Notes under the pieces: model-generated
Told to the model about the DNA's origin: nothing
What the model saw: the letters and a program-made list of their open reading frames with translations, nothing else
Databases searched by the model: none
Program-made: the position numbers and the translations under genes
Part shown: positions 10,801-22,800 of the stretch, piece by piece
How positions within the stretch are numbered: position 1 is the first letter of the stretch
Layout: each line of letters starts with the position of its first letter
NCBI GenBank assembly: GCA_030248195.1
Contig: JASAND010030983.1
Span: 43,772-107,771 of the forward strand
DNA length: 64,000 nt
DNA from: Trissonchulus latispiculum
Taxonomy: Eukaryota > Nematoda > Enoplea > Enoplida > Ironidae
Reading direction: 5' to 3'

Positions 10801-13800
10801 CCCCCATTAACAGGATCGCTCATGCAAACAGAAACATGCAATCAACTGTATCTCGAGAGGCATTTTCAAAGACATTTTCTACCATTTCCAATTATACAAG
10901 ACTCCGACAGAAAAACAAAAACATTGCCTATTTGAGCATCAATTAGAGACGGTTAAATTGCATTGAGAGTCAGTTAATGCACAATATTAGTTAGACAGTA
11001 TTAGTTAGACAGAAGTTAGTTCAGTCAAAGTATTACATTCAAATGAAAACACAGATTCACAGAGTCAAGAGTTTGAGTCATAGGGATTCAACACAAGAAA
11101 TTAACACACAAAACTTCGGCTTGTTTTTAACTTGTTTTAGCCCAAAACCAAATTCTCTAACAAGGTTCAAAATCTTCCTATTACACTCTCCACCGCAAAA
11201 AATGGTACAAAGTTACACTAGGGGTGTGGATTATCAAGACAAGAAGGTAAGTAGCAGTAATCGAATAGTACGGTCAGCCAAACACGAATACAAGCAGTGA
11301 AAATTATGGTACAAGTATGCTACGTGCAGTGCAGTGAACATAGTGAGTTTACGATCAGTTGAAAAGAATACAAGCATAGTGAGCAGTGTAAAAGCAAATG
11401 GCAGTAACTAGCACAAGACAGACGATGCAGTGCATTCATGGTGTTAGTTCAATAGTCAAACAAAGATCAGGATCAAAAATAGGCTTCACCGGTGAAAATG
11501 AAATTAATAGTTTGTCCGGCGGCTAGAATACGGTCAGTGGCCGAATCTTCGGAGGACTGGTGACGAGTCCAGCAGGGAGGCAACCAGGAGACTGTGGGGC
11601 AGGCCGCGTGTGCTGGAGATGCACAGGCACGGCATTGGTCATGATCTGATGATAGTGAGGGGGTGTTTTAGCAGTTCTCTGGAGTGCCGGGAGAAGCCGG
11701 CGGTGCGGCGGGTATGCTAGTTCTGGTGAACGAAGTTCCGGGATAAGCTGACGGAGCAGCGGTAGAGGTTATCCCAGACGCCGAAGTTCCGGGATCAGCT
11801 GACGGAGGAGCGGTGAGTGGTATCCCAGACGTTGAAGTTCCGGGATAAACTGACGAGGCAGCGGTAAATTGAGGATGATGACCAGGACAAAAGGATGATC
11901 CGACCAGTGTTGGTAGAGAACCACTGCATCGAGCCAAAAGGACCCAAAAAGTGCCATTGCTGAGAAACAGCCTAGAATGTATCGAACGACAACATGAGAC
12001 ATAGTACCCGAAACACGGTGGATGAGAAATCACCCACCGACGAAACAGTAGCATAGCATAGGAACTAACTAGCCAATTCAACTAATTCTTTATGATAGCA
12101 GAAATGAAGCAAACCGAAGCAAAAGTGGTAATAATCGCCATCAAATTCAGCCTTGCCATGCGCGTATCGTGTTAGTCTAGTGCGCGTTCGTGTTACTAAA
12201 ATCAAACCAGATTCCTCAGATGAGTTTTCGAAGTGCACGTAAGTTCCTAAGGTTAGCGAAGCATTAGAGAGTAACTGGCAAAACTAATACAAACTCAAGC
12301 AGTGCAACAGGGTGAGAAAGAAACAACACAAAAAGGGTGCAACTCAGTCTAGGTGCAGTTTAGCTCTTGAATTGTGAAGCAGGCCATCCGGTGCAGTGAT
12401 CCCTTGGCTCTAGTGTAGACCAAAGAAGTTAGGTACAGGAAACAGGAATTCTAAAACTATAGTCTAGCAAACTTAAACTGGACCAAAAGAGTGAATTTTG
12501 TGGACAGTTTATTATTCAAGCTAAGTATGACAATGTATATATTTTCTGAAAGCTCAGAAATCAGAGATTTCAAAAATTTTAAAAAATTTTCAAATTTTCA
12601 AATTTCAAATTTCATAAATTTTGAAAACTGTAGGAAAAGAAAAAATAAACGAAAAGTAGTCGAGTTTGGTATCAAATGAAAGGTCTTGTTCAGGAGAACG
12701 CGAATATGTATCAATTAAGCGGGTTTGGGGCGGCATGTGGTTCCAGCGGGCCCATATCCCGAAAAATAAAAGTTGCTCCGATCGCTACAAACTTGGGCTC
12801 ATTTGAAAGCTCTCATCCCGCTGAGTAAAAGTTATAATTGGGTCATCGCTCAAAAATGCTGTCTGTGAAAGTTATCCCTCTTTAAACCCCAAAAATGGGC
12901 TGTTTGGGCACTTTTGGAGGGTTTAATCCAGGCTAGCAAAAGCGGTGAGCTGAATCAAGTCAAGCCAGTGTGCTACATTTTGCGTCTCATCATTATACAC
13001 AACTACGTGAAAATTGCAGCTTTGGATCTTCATGCATGCGTAAGATAAGCTAATTTAAACAAACTTCAAAGAAGCCGCCGTGTCGGTTCCTTTGAAGTTC
13101 GTTTAAATTAGCTTATCTTACGCGAGCGTACAGATCAAAAGCTGCAATTTGCACGTAGTTGTGTATAATGATGAGACGCAAAATGTAGCACAGCCACTTG
13201 ACTTGATTCAGCTCACAGCTTTTGCTAGCCTGGATTAAACCCTCCAAAAGTGCCCAAACAGCCCATTTTGGGGGTTTAAAGACGGATAACTTTCACAGAC
13301 AGCATTTTTGAGCGATGACCCAATTATAACTTTTACCCAGCGGGATGAGAGCTTTCAAATGAGCCCAAGTTTGTAGCGATCGGAGCAACTTTTATTTTTC
13401 GGGATATGGGCCCGCTGGAACTAAGTGCCGCCCCAAACCCGCTTAATTGATACATATTCGCATTCTCCTGAACAAGACCTTTCATTTGATACCAAACTCG
13501 ACTACTTTTCGTTTATTTTTTCTTTTCCTACAGTTTTCAAAATTTATGAAATTTGAAATTAGAAAATTTGAAAATTTTTTAAAATTTTTGAAATCTCTGA
13601 TTTCTGAGCTTTCAGAAAATATATACATTGTCATACTTAGCTTGAATAATAAACTGTCCACAAAATTCACTCTTTTGGTCCAGTTTAAGTTTGCTAGACT
13701 ATAGTACAGACATGGGCACGGGTTTAACAGACAATAATTGCTACTCCCAAATGTATTCTACAAACAGTTAATTTTACTTCATCGCAAGTATTGTGCGTTC

Positions 13801-16800
13801 CAGTTTTCAAACGTCATCTCATAAAAAATGTGCTACCATTCATTTGCGTTAGGATATCAGTGTAAACTACTAGTTCAAAGAAACTACAGAACCCGGGTGC
13901 TTTGGTGAGATGCTGCGGCTGCAAACAACTGAAAACATAGAAAACCAACAGAACACGGGAGATAAAACAGAATACAGCAAAAACGGCGGTAACAATGAGC
14001 AACTCTCTCTCTAGTTAAGTGTCAAGGGTCAATGGGTCCGGCCATGGTTTTGGGCCGTAAATTCAAGGGACATCACCGTGTTAGCTTATTGTTACCTCAC
14101 ACGTGTGGTCATGCATACAGAGGTTAGTGGTGTTCAGTGTAACTTAACAGTACAGTAACAGGGACAGGACAACCAATTTCAGTATGGGGATTCGTTCAAA
14201 CATTCCGTAAACAGGAAATTCTTGCTCTTTCGTGCCAATACTTTAAGGTTCTGCTTTCTCATTCTGCTTTTCACTGTTAAACTTCAAACGGGTCTTGCAA
14301 GGGGACAAGGGACTTCAAACTTCTCGCTTTTAGGGGGATGGGGACCACCCGAAACATCAAACAAACCGAGCCTTAAAAATCAACAGAAAGGAGATCATGC
14401 GGAAGTAGGGGATGCGCATTATGCGCATTCGCAAGCAAAGAATAGATCCGGAGGGCGGAGTGCTGCAGAAAAGTTCTGCCACGCCCCCGGAAACCAGGCA
14501 ATTCGTGCAAAATGATAACAGACTCACTCATACACAGACGGTTGGGACAAACCAGATTAGCAGGGCGCAACTGCTCAGCATGCTTCAAAAGTAGAGCCTT
14601 GGTGGGGAAGAAATCAAACTGTAACTGAAGGGGAACGGGATAGAAACGGAAAGGAACAGAATAGTACGAAAACTTAAAGCGCCAGAAACAGTGAACAGAA
14701 AGAGCGACACAGCATGACATCACCTCAGGACCTAACAAACTAGCGGGGGAATAGGGGCGAAGAATACCTGCAGACGCAGGTCCACAGTAAACCTTTCCAG
14801 CATGATAGCAGATTTTGATCTCCGGCGGCAGACAGGCAGATTCGCACAGAGGACCCTTCTGTGCCTCAGACAGGAGCCATTCTCCCTCGGGACCAGGGAA
14901 ATGAAGAAACCGATGAATCAGAGGACGGGGAACCGGCAGATCACCAGAATCAGAAGAATCAGAAGGCAATTGGATCTCAAGCTCAACAGAACTGTCAGAG
15001 GAGGAGGATCGGGAACTGGAGGATTCGCTGGAGAAATGACGGACGATCCAGGTAGAAACGCGCTCAGCCATGGTACTGTAACAAAAAGGAAGGAAGGTAA
15101 AGAAAGGATAGCTCTAAGGTGCTCGGATGAGATAGATCTGGCGACTAAGACACTCTTGATGGTGGTTAACTAATGCTCTAAAAGGTTCTTGTGGAATTGA
15201 AGGAATAAGAATCGTAACTATAGGGAGATTTGAGGAGATTGGGCAGGAACTTAGTACCTTACAACACATTAGGATGATAGACAGGACATTCACTGGGAAT
15301 GCGCATGCGAAAATTAAGAACATCATGCGGAATAACCTCATGCAGAACATAGGGTATACGGGCAAGCAAGAACTTAGCTTCATCACACAACAATTGCATT
15401 CCATTAGTGTAATACCACCCATCAATTTCATGCAAAATGACAACATACGGAGACTGGCATTTAACGTTAGGACAACGGTACATTCTACCACCAGAAGAGG
15501 GGACAAGCTGGCGCAACCTCAGTTTTAGAGGATCTCGGGACAATCGGACATCATCATGCAACGGAAATAAGGTAATGGGGACACCAAAATAACTCAACGT
15601 AGTACGCCACCAGCACTCAACGCAAAGAAATGTGCAAACTTGTGCCAAAACGGGGCTTTGCAAATGAATTCGACAATTATTTCTAAAAAGACCAGACATA
15701 CGGGGATCTGTGTAAACATCTACTGTTCCAGGTAACATTTTCAAACCATCAGGAAGCGCGTTTGGTTCTCGATACGGCCCTTGCATTTCAACGGGGCAAT
15801 TCATTCCCATGAATTCACTTTCAACATCATCACCCTCAACTTTTTCAACTGACAGGGAAACACCAATGATCAACTTTGGAGCCATGCTTCTCTACCACTT
15901 TCTAAAGTGCAAACGTAGTTTCAATCTCTTGTTAAGTTCTTCCCCTTTTTACACTTTTTACCCTGTGCACGAGTCGACAGTTAGGTCACAGTTTATAACG
16001 TTTTGCTCAACAACCAAATCTTCAGAAACGCATTTAGAATGCTTAAACGTTAAATCACCCGTCCTTTCCAGATCATACCGAACAATACACAGTGCGTAAG
16101 GATTAGTAACATGCAACACAGACTAGCTAACATAAACAAACAAACAGCTGATTAGTCGTATCTCTTTAGCTACTTAAGTCATTGCATTCCAATCACATTA
16201 CATAGAAACGTAGAATCATTGCAGTTACATTATTGCACATAATACAGTAACAATAGTAAAATGAAAAAATGGTTTTGTAGGTAGGTTTTGTCTTTGGTAG
16301 GTTTTCGACATTATATAACTTTTTTGGGGCATTTTGTTAACGATATTACTTTTTCTAGTACCTTTTGATGTTTTGTCAAATAAAATTCTCTATACAAAAT
16401 TACAAATTAACCCTTACAATAACAAACTTGCGTAATTTTGGATGTTTTTCATATACAGTTTACAGCATTTTTATGGGGCTGAGTTTCAAACGGAAATCTT
16501 AGCTTTTGAGTGCAGCTGTATCCCAGATCGAACGTAGATTTGCTGCATTTTGTAACCTAACTATACAAAGGTTGCGGACCGTAACCTCTGCGAGCTTAGC
16601 CGATACCATCGGAAGTTGTTAAATCCGAGGCACTGTGCCAAACCTGGAGCGAATCGGCTTCAACTTAGTACAGTTCTTCCTCTAGTACTTATCGTATGTA
16701 CTGAGGCAATGCCCATCGTGGAGCAACTTTATCATAATCCTGGTTCTAGATCAACGGCATTGTTGGTATTGCCGAGACCTCTTTTTCACAAAACAATTGT

Positions 16801-19800
16801 AGATAGCAGCTAGGGTAATTTTGGTCCAGCAAGAAGTGAAACAGTTTACAGACTTTACAATTTAGTGTGTAGAACACAGTGTTTTGCCTATACAGTTTAG
16901 AACAGATTATCCGCAAATAAATTCAAAAATGAAATGGAACTTTACAAATTTACAGTAGATGCTATTTTACAAATCACAGAGCGGTTTAGCGTCCAAGTGG
17001 TTACTCAGACGAGCGCAGATCCTTAATGGGATCTGAAGTCGTTCGCGTCAGGCGCTGTGAACGACGAAAAGGGTTTTCGAACAGTGGCGAGGGACCCGAA
17101 AACAGCGGGCTACTCGCAAACAATTTCTTAACGTCTGCATGGGAAGTGGTCTTGTCGGGTGCTTCGTGTGGGGAGGATTGCTGGGAAGACCCGCTAGTCA
17201 ATTCAAGAGTGTTAATTTTGGGCACTTTGCCAGTGGGCCATTTACCATGGAAGGGTTCCCTCACAGACAGTACTACCATGAAATGGTCACTATTGATGTT
17301 ATAGAGATAGAGGGTGCAACGTTCATACTCCTGCTCTTTTCCCAGGAGAGTTTCAGGTGTAAAAAGTTGCCAGGCCCATTCCTTCCCAAATTTAGAGTAG
17401 GACATTATAGGGGTGTGCAGCCAGGCTGCAGCCAAGAATAACTCGTCATCTGTAGCGAATTCTACAGCTTTCTGCAATCGTTTCTTGGTCTCCTTCATTT
17501 CAGGAAACATATTCCTAAACCGTTTCTTGTGCTCATAAGTGCAGAGAAACTCATACAGATCCTGTCGAATGTCGGTCCATGAGTCTTCTAGGCCTGTTAG
17601 TGCGAGCGAAAGTGCACGGTAATAACAATTTCCATCCCCTAATACATCTAAAACTTCGTAGGGTTCATATAGCGGCATATGCTGCATCAGAACAGGTAAG
17701 TAGTGGCGAACCCGAAAACCCCGGAGGGCGGCCATTCTTTGCTGCCACTTTTCGTCAATGGGGTTAAAGAATTTACGCCGATTGTAATACAGAGGGTCCT
17801 GTTGCTGCGAAAGTGATTCATCCGACAGGTATTGTGGTGCGTCACTAGCCTCACTTGCAGAGTGATCACTTTGCACCTTAAGTAGCGGCCCCTTCCCTTT
17901 CTGCTGAGCGGGGAACAGCGGAACTCTTTTCTCGGAAACCGAGGCCACATTCTGGCGCTCTTCCGACGGAGGTTCTAGTTGCTGTGCACTTTTTCGCCTA
18001 GAGGCACGCGTCAGGGGCGCAGGCCGATTTTCCTGCTCCTTTTGAAGGTCGACGGCTTTCCTAGTTTCCTTTTTGGTTTCACTTTGGACGGGAAAAGAAG
18101 GTACTTTCTTCGCCGTCATAGGCTTCTTTGGAACCGTCGGTTCCGATTTCTCAGAGTTTGATTCTTGGTCCTCATCATGTTCTTGAATGGGTGCTGTGAT
18201 CACCCGCGGTTCAACACATGGAAGCATGTTGTTGAACTGAATGTTAATACGCTTGGCGCGACGATTTCCGGCAGGGTATAAAAAATCCGAAGATTTTCTC
18301 TATTCGGCAGGGACCGGTTCTTTTGTCGAGCAGCTTGTAAACCTGATCACGTTTAGCGACATTAGATGCCTTGATCAGAACTAAATCTCCCACCTGATAA
18401 TTTGGTTCTACAGCTCTCTTATTGTATTGCTCGTCCTGCACCTCACGGGCGGCGGCAGCCTTCTCGCGGGCCAGTGACCAAGCTAATTGTATAGCCTCAG
18501 TGGCCTCCCGAACGTAATCGAAACCGGAATATTTACGGTCAGTGTGGATTGACACATTAGTTGCACTGGGCAAGACAGGATCCCAAGCGTGCAGCAGGTA
18601 GTGTGGTGTCTCTCCAGTGGTGGCGTTTATAGAAGTATTGTAGGCGAACTGGCAAAACGGGATCATATTGTCCCATTTCCAGGTGATTTTCAGAAACCGT
18701 GGCCAACATATCTAATAACGTTCTATTCCAACGTTCGATTTGTCCGTTAGCAGCTGGATGGTACTTGGTGGTTTCAAGTTTACGTGTTTGAACGAGTGCT
18801 CAAATTTCCTTATTCAAAATTGCCACAAACTCTTTACCCTGATCCGAAATTAGAGTTTTGGGTGATCCGTATTGCAAAATTATAAACTCAAGGAAAGTTT
18901 GGGCCACTGTGTAAGCAGTTTCATTCTTAATGGGTATGGCAATAACATATTTCGAGAATGCGTCAATAAAACTAAAGACATGTTTCATTCCGCGTTTGGA
19001 GGTTTTGGAAATATCCATCAAGTCGCAGTGTGCGCGTTCGAAAGGTTCTAAAGCCAGCGGAGGGTGTCGCAACAGGGCTCGAGGATTTCGAGGAGGCCCT
19101 TTTCGCCTTTGACACCTAGGACAAGATTGTATCCAATTTTTAACATCAGTGCGCATTCCAGGCCACCAAAAATGTTCGGCTAGTCGGTAAAAAGTTTTAT
19201 TCTGACCGCCATGTGCAGCGTATGGGCTGTCATGACACGCGGCTAGTGCCTCCTCTTTAAGGACTTCCGGCACGGCCAAGACCTCAAGCGTGGTGTTGCG
19301 CATACGCTCTAGATGCACTAAGACACCTTCTCGCAAATCGCATTGTTCGGCCAAAGCAGCTATTCGTACGGCCCTATTGAAATTGCTCGGCAAGCGGTGA
19401 GTCTGTTTGTACGTCATAATCTCCCCGAGGAGCAAGTCATCTTGCTGCAACTCTTGCAGTTTGCTCCACGACTTAGGGTTCAAAATTACATTAGAGTTGT
19501 CGCGGACAGTGACCTCGAAGGCATCCCCAAAGTTAGCACTAAGTCTACCTTTCCGTTTCCGTCGGCCGGTTTCGGACGATCGGAATTCGGCGCGGAGCGG
19601 TTCGCTCTCGGTTGACTCACAGTTTGTTGCTGCCTTTTGGTGAGGAGGTGGATCGGATTCCGACTCGAGTGTAGTCTGATGAGACTCTGGCTCACTGTCC
19701 GATGCCTGCGGCTCTGGTCCGGAGGGCAGCCGTGGTTGCTTCTTAGGAGTCGGCTCACTACGTTCAGACTCGTCAGATTCAGAGTCCTGCGAAATTTTAG

Positions 19801-22800
19801 AAACTTTAGACCTCAATGCGGAAGTGCTCTTGCGAGCTAGGTCTCGTGAAATTTTTGGTGCGATTTCCTCGCGTGTAGGCGTACGGTCCCTTTTGACCAC
19901 TACCGAGTTTATATGCGCTACGAACTCTTCACTTTCCTCCTGGTGTAACGGTACACCGTTGCGCTCGCTATCGACTTTATCCCCTTTAAATCCACGTGCT
20001 ATGTCGGCGAAAAGTGGGTTACGGGATAATCCGTCAGCGTTTCTCAGCTGGGGATTATTTCGGTGTTTTATCTCAAAATCATACTCAGAAAAGGTCATCT
20101 GCCAACGGGCAAGTCGCGAGTTTCGAGGGGGGTGTTTCATTAGCCATCTTAAAGCCGATTGATCCGTAAAAAGAGTGAACAGAGGGCCCCCATACAGATA
20201 GTGTCTAAAATGCTCAATACCAAACTTCATGGCTAAACATTCTTTGTCATGTGTCGAATAATTTCGTTCATATTTTTTCAAAGAACGGGCGGCGTAGGCG
20301 ACAGGATGATATTTTCCATCATCCTCTTCCTGGGACAATACCGCACCCAACCCCAGGTCCGATGCATCAGTATGCAAAACGAATCCCTTGGCCAGATCAG
20401 GGTGAGACAGCACGGGGGCTTCCACCAGACGTTTCTTAAGCAGTCCAAAAGCCTGCTGGTGGGTGTTATTCCAAACGAAACGAACCCCTTTCTTTTTTAA
20501 GGAATAGAGGGGAGCGGCATGATGGGCAAATCCCTTAATAAATTTGGCATAGTAGGCGCACATTCCCAGAAAACTTTCAACATCCTTAATGTTTTTGGGG
20601 ACAGCTAGGTCGTGAATGGCCTGAATTCTCTCTTTTAATGGCTCGACCCCTTGTTCAGAAATTATATGTCCCAGGTAGGTAACAGATTTCTTTAAAAAAT
20701 GACATTTCTCCGGATTCATTTTAAGATCGGCAGCGCGTAATCAATCAAAAACTTCCTGCATTATCTCTAGGTGTTCCTCGAAAGTTTTAGAGAAAATAAG
20801 GATGTCATCAATATAGATGATGCACTTTTTCCATTGGAGATCTCCTAGGATACGCTCCATACACCGCTGAAAATTTCCAGGCGCGCATTTCAACCCGAAG
20901 GGTAAAACATTATACTCGAATTGTCCGTGAAAGGTATTAAAACTGGTTTTAGCTTTAGTCTCTTCGTCCAACTCAATCTGGTTAAACCCCTTACTCAAAT
21001 CGATAGTCGAAAAGAATTTTGACCCTTTCAGTGAGGTCATAATATCATCAATCCGCGGTATGGGATATACATCAGGATCGCAGATTTTATTTACCTTGCG
21101 AAAATCAACGCACAGGCGCAACTTTCTCCCAGGTTTCGGAACGTAGATCATGGGAGAACTCCAGGGGCTGGTAGATGGTCGAATTAGGCCATATTTCAAC
21201 ATTTCTGTCAATTCCTCTAGAAGTGGCTGCCTGAGATGTACAGGGAATCGGTAGGGCGTGGCGTAGATTGTTTTCGCCTCCCCCGTGTTAATGTGAGCAC
21301 GAAAAATAGTGCACTTTCCTATATCGAAAGGGTGCTGGGAAAAACAATTTTGGTTTGCATTCAATAATCCCAGGAACTGTCCCGTTTCCGAATCAGATAG
21401 ATTGTATTGGTCAAAAGAGATTTTTTGCATTGGTTCAGAAAATCAGAGAAAACGCATGGCCGGACGCTTTTGAGCGCCTTAACTTGGTGAGAGTGCCTTT
21501 CTATGGCTCGAGTAAGTTTATTCCAGAAATGATTGCCCAACCGGATGGTTTCCCCATGCTCATCGCGCAGCTTTGCATATGGAGGGGCTCCCTTTTCTGA
21601 TCCCAATTTCCGCCTGGGTATTACATTTCTGAGAGTGGTGTTCTCGTAGATGGTATGATCTTGACCGGTCTCGTTTCTCATGAGAACGGGTATGTGTTGT
21701 CTGCTCAAGTTCACCAAAGCAGGCAGAACTTGCAAATTTGGTTGACCAAGTTCAAATTTGGTATTTCCCGGCTCGAAAATCCCTTCATAATTTATCGGTT
21801 GCATGCTCTCAATTAATGCTGGTACAGCTACCTCTGCATAGGCATGTATTACCACCTTGCGCATGGCGGAGACCCTGAAGGCAGTTTCCGTCAGAGGAGC
21901 ATGTTGTATCCATTTGGCCGTCATAAGCGGGTGCGTGGCCTTCTTCAGCATAAGCTCTCCCTTTTGGAAGTTTAGCGCCATTTCGCCACCATGTGCCAGG
22001 ATAAAATCGGTTCGAATGAGGCAATCCTCAGCTAGTCCCTTAGGGACCAAGAATGTATGCATGAGTTTCACTCCAGGTGTATTATAAAACCAGACGGGTA
22101 CTCGTACGGCGCCCCGAAATTTTAAAGTTTGTCCGTTAATTCCTTCCGCTCGTGGGGTGTGTGATAGTGGCAGCAGTGGCAACTTTAGTGCACGTACCAG
22201 GTCCTCGCTCATTAAACTTAAGTTTGCTCCCGTGTCCACTAAGGCCTGTATGGGTTGCTCACCTATGTCTACTAGAATCATGGGCAGAGGACGGTGGGGG
22301 ACGGAGACAGCATTGGAGTCCTGTTCCCGCGGATGCTTTCTGTGCGGCATCCCTCCCACTAGGTTTAACCCACGTACTCTTTGAGTATACTCTTTAGTTT
22401 ACTTTGATGAAAATTTCGGAATATTTCTAACAACAGGAGGCCTTTTAAGGCCTAGGAAGAGTAACGACTCTTCCGTTACTTAATCAGAGACGATGATTGG
22501 GGCCTATTACTGACACTGGAAGGGTAACGACCCCTCCGTTATTAGTTAATAACCTGATTAATCCTTATTAAGCCGTATTCTACTGAGTTCCTATTCTATT
22601 CTTGCGTCATTTAAGCGGGTTATAGTGCTATTTCTAACCTTATTCCCTAACCACGCTAGACCCTATGTCCCTATTAGTGAATTTCTGGGTGTTTTGGAGC
22701 CGACTGGCAACTCTGGTATTAACATAATTATCAATAAACACAATAACTGCTTGGACGTTCACATACTACATTCTAGGTTCTGAGCAACAGACTTTCGTAC

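Larger units (their letters stand above)
14373..22402 (-). mobile_element. Ty3/gypsy-like retroelement with OTU domain and two accessory ORFs (degenerate)
   Basis: Minus-strand order: aspartic protease, reverse transcriptase, RNase H, long Ser/Glu-rich linker, integrase (HHCC and core), GPY/F-like end, OTU cysteine-protease domain, accessory ORF A, accessory ORF B. RNase H before integrase identifies the Ty3/gypsy type. The pol frame is disrupted: a frame change at an A6 run (21,421-21,426), in-frame TGA at 20,741-20,743 and 18,800-18,802, and frameshifts near 18,690 and 18,285. No gag-like CCHC ORF is visible upstream of the protease, where only about 0.75 kb remains before the next host exon. 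LTRs were not delimited. It is inserted in the ankyrin intron, antisense to the gene. Confidence 0.87.

Noticed and set aside
10223..11300. Series of 85-115 codon plus-strand ORFs
   Set aside because: No recognisable motif, no splice model, and AT-rich intron context.
11668..12081. 137-codon minus-strand ORF with repeated Pro/Ser peptide
   Set aside because: Explained by a 51-bp tandem repeat whose period keeps the frame open; no other coding evidence.
20251..20500. Plus-strand ORFs across the retroelement pol
   Set aside because: Antisense shadows of the RNase H/RT coding region.
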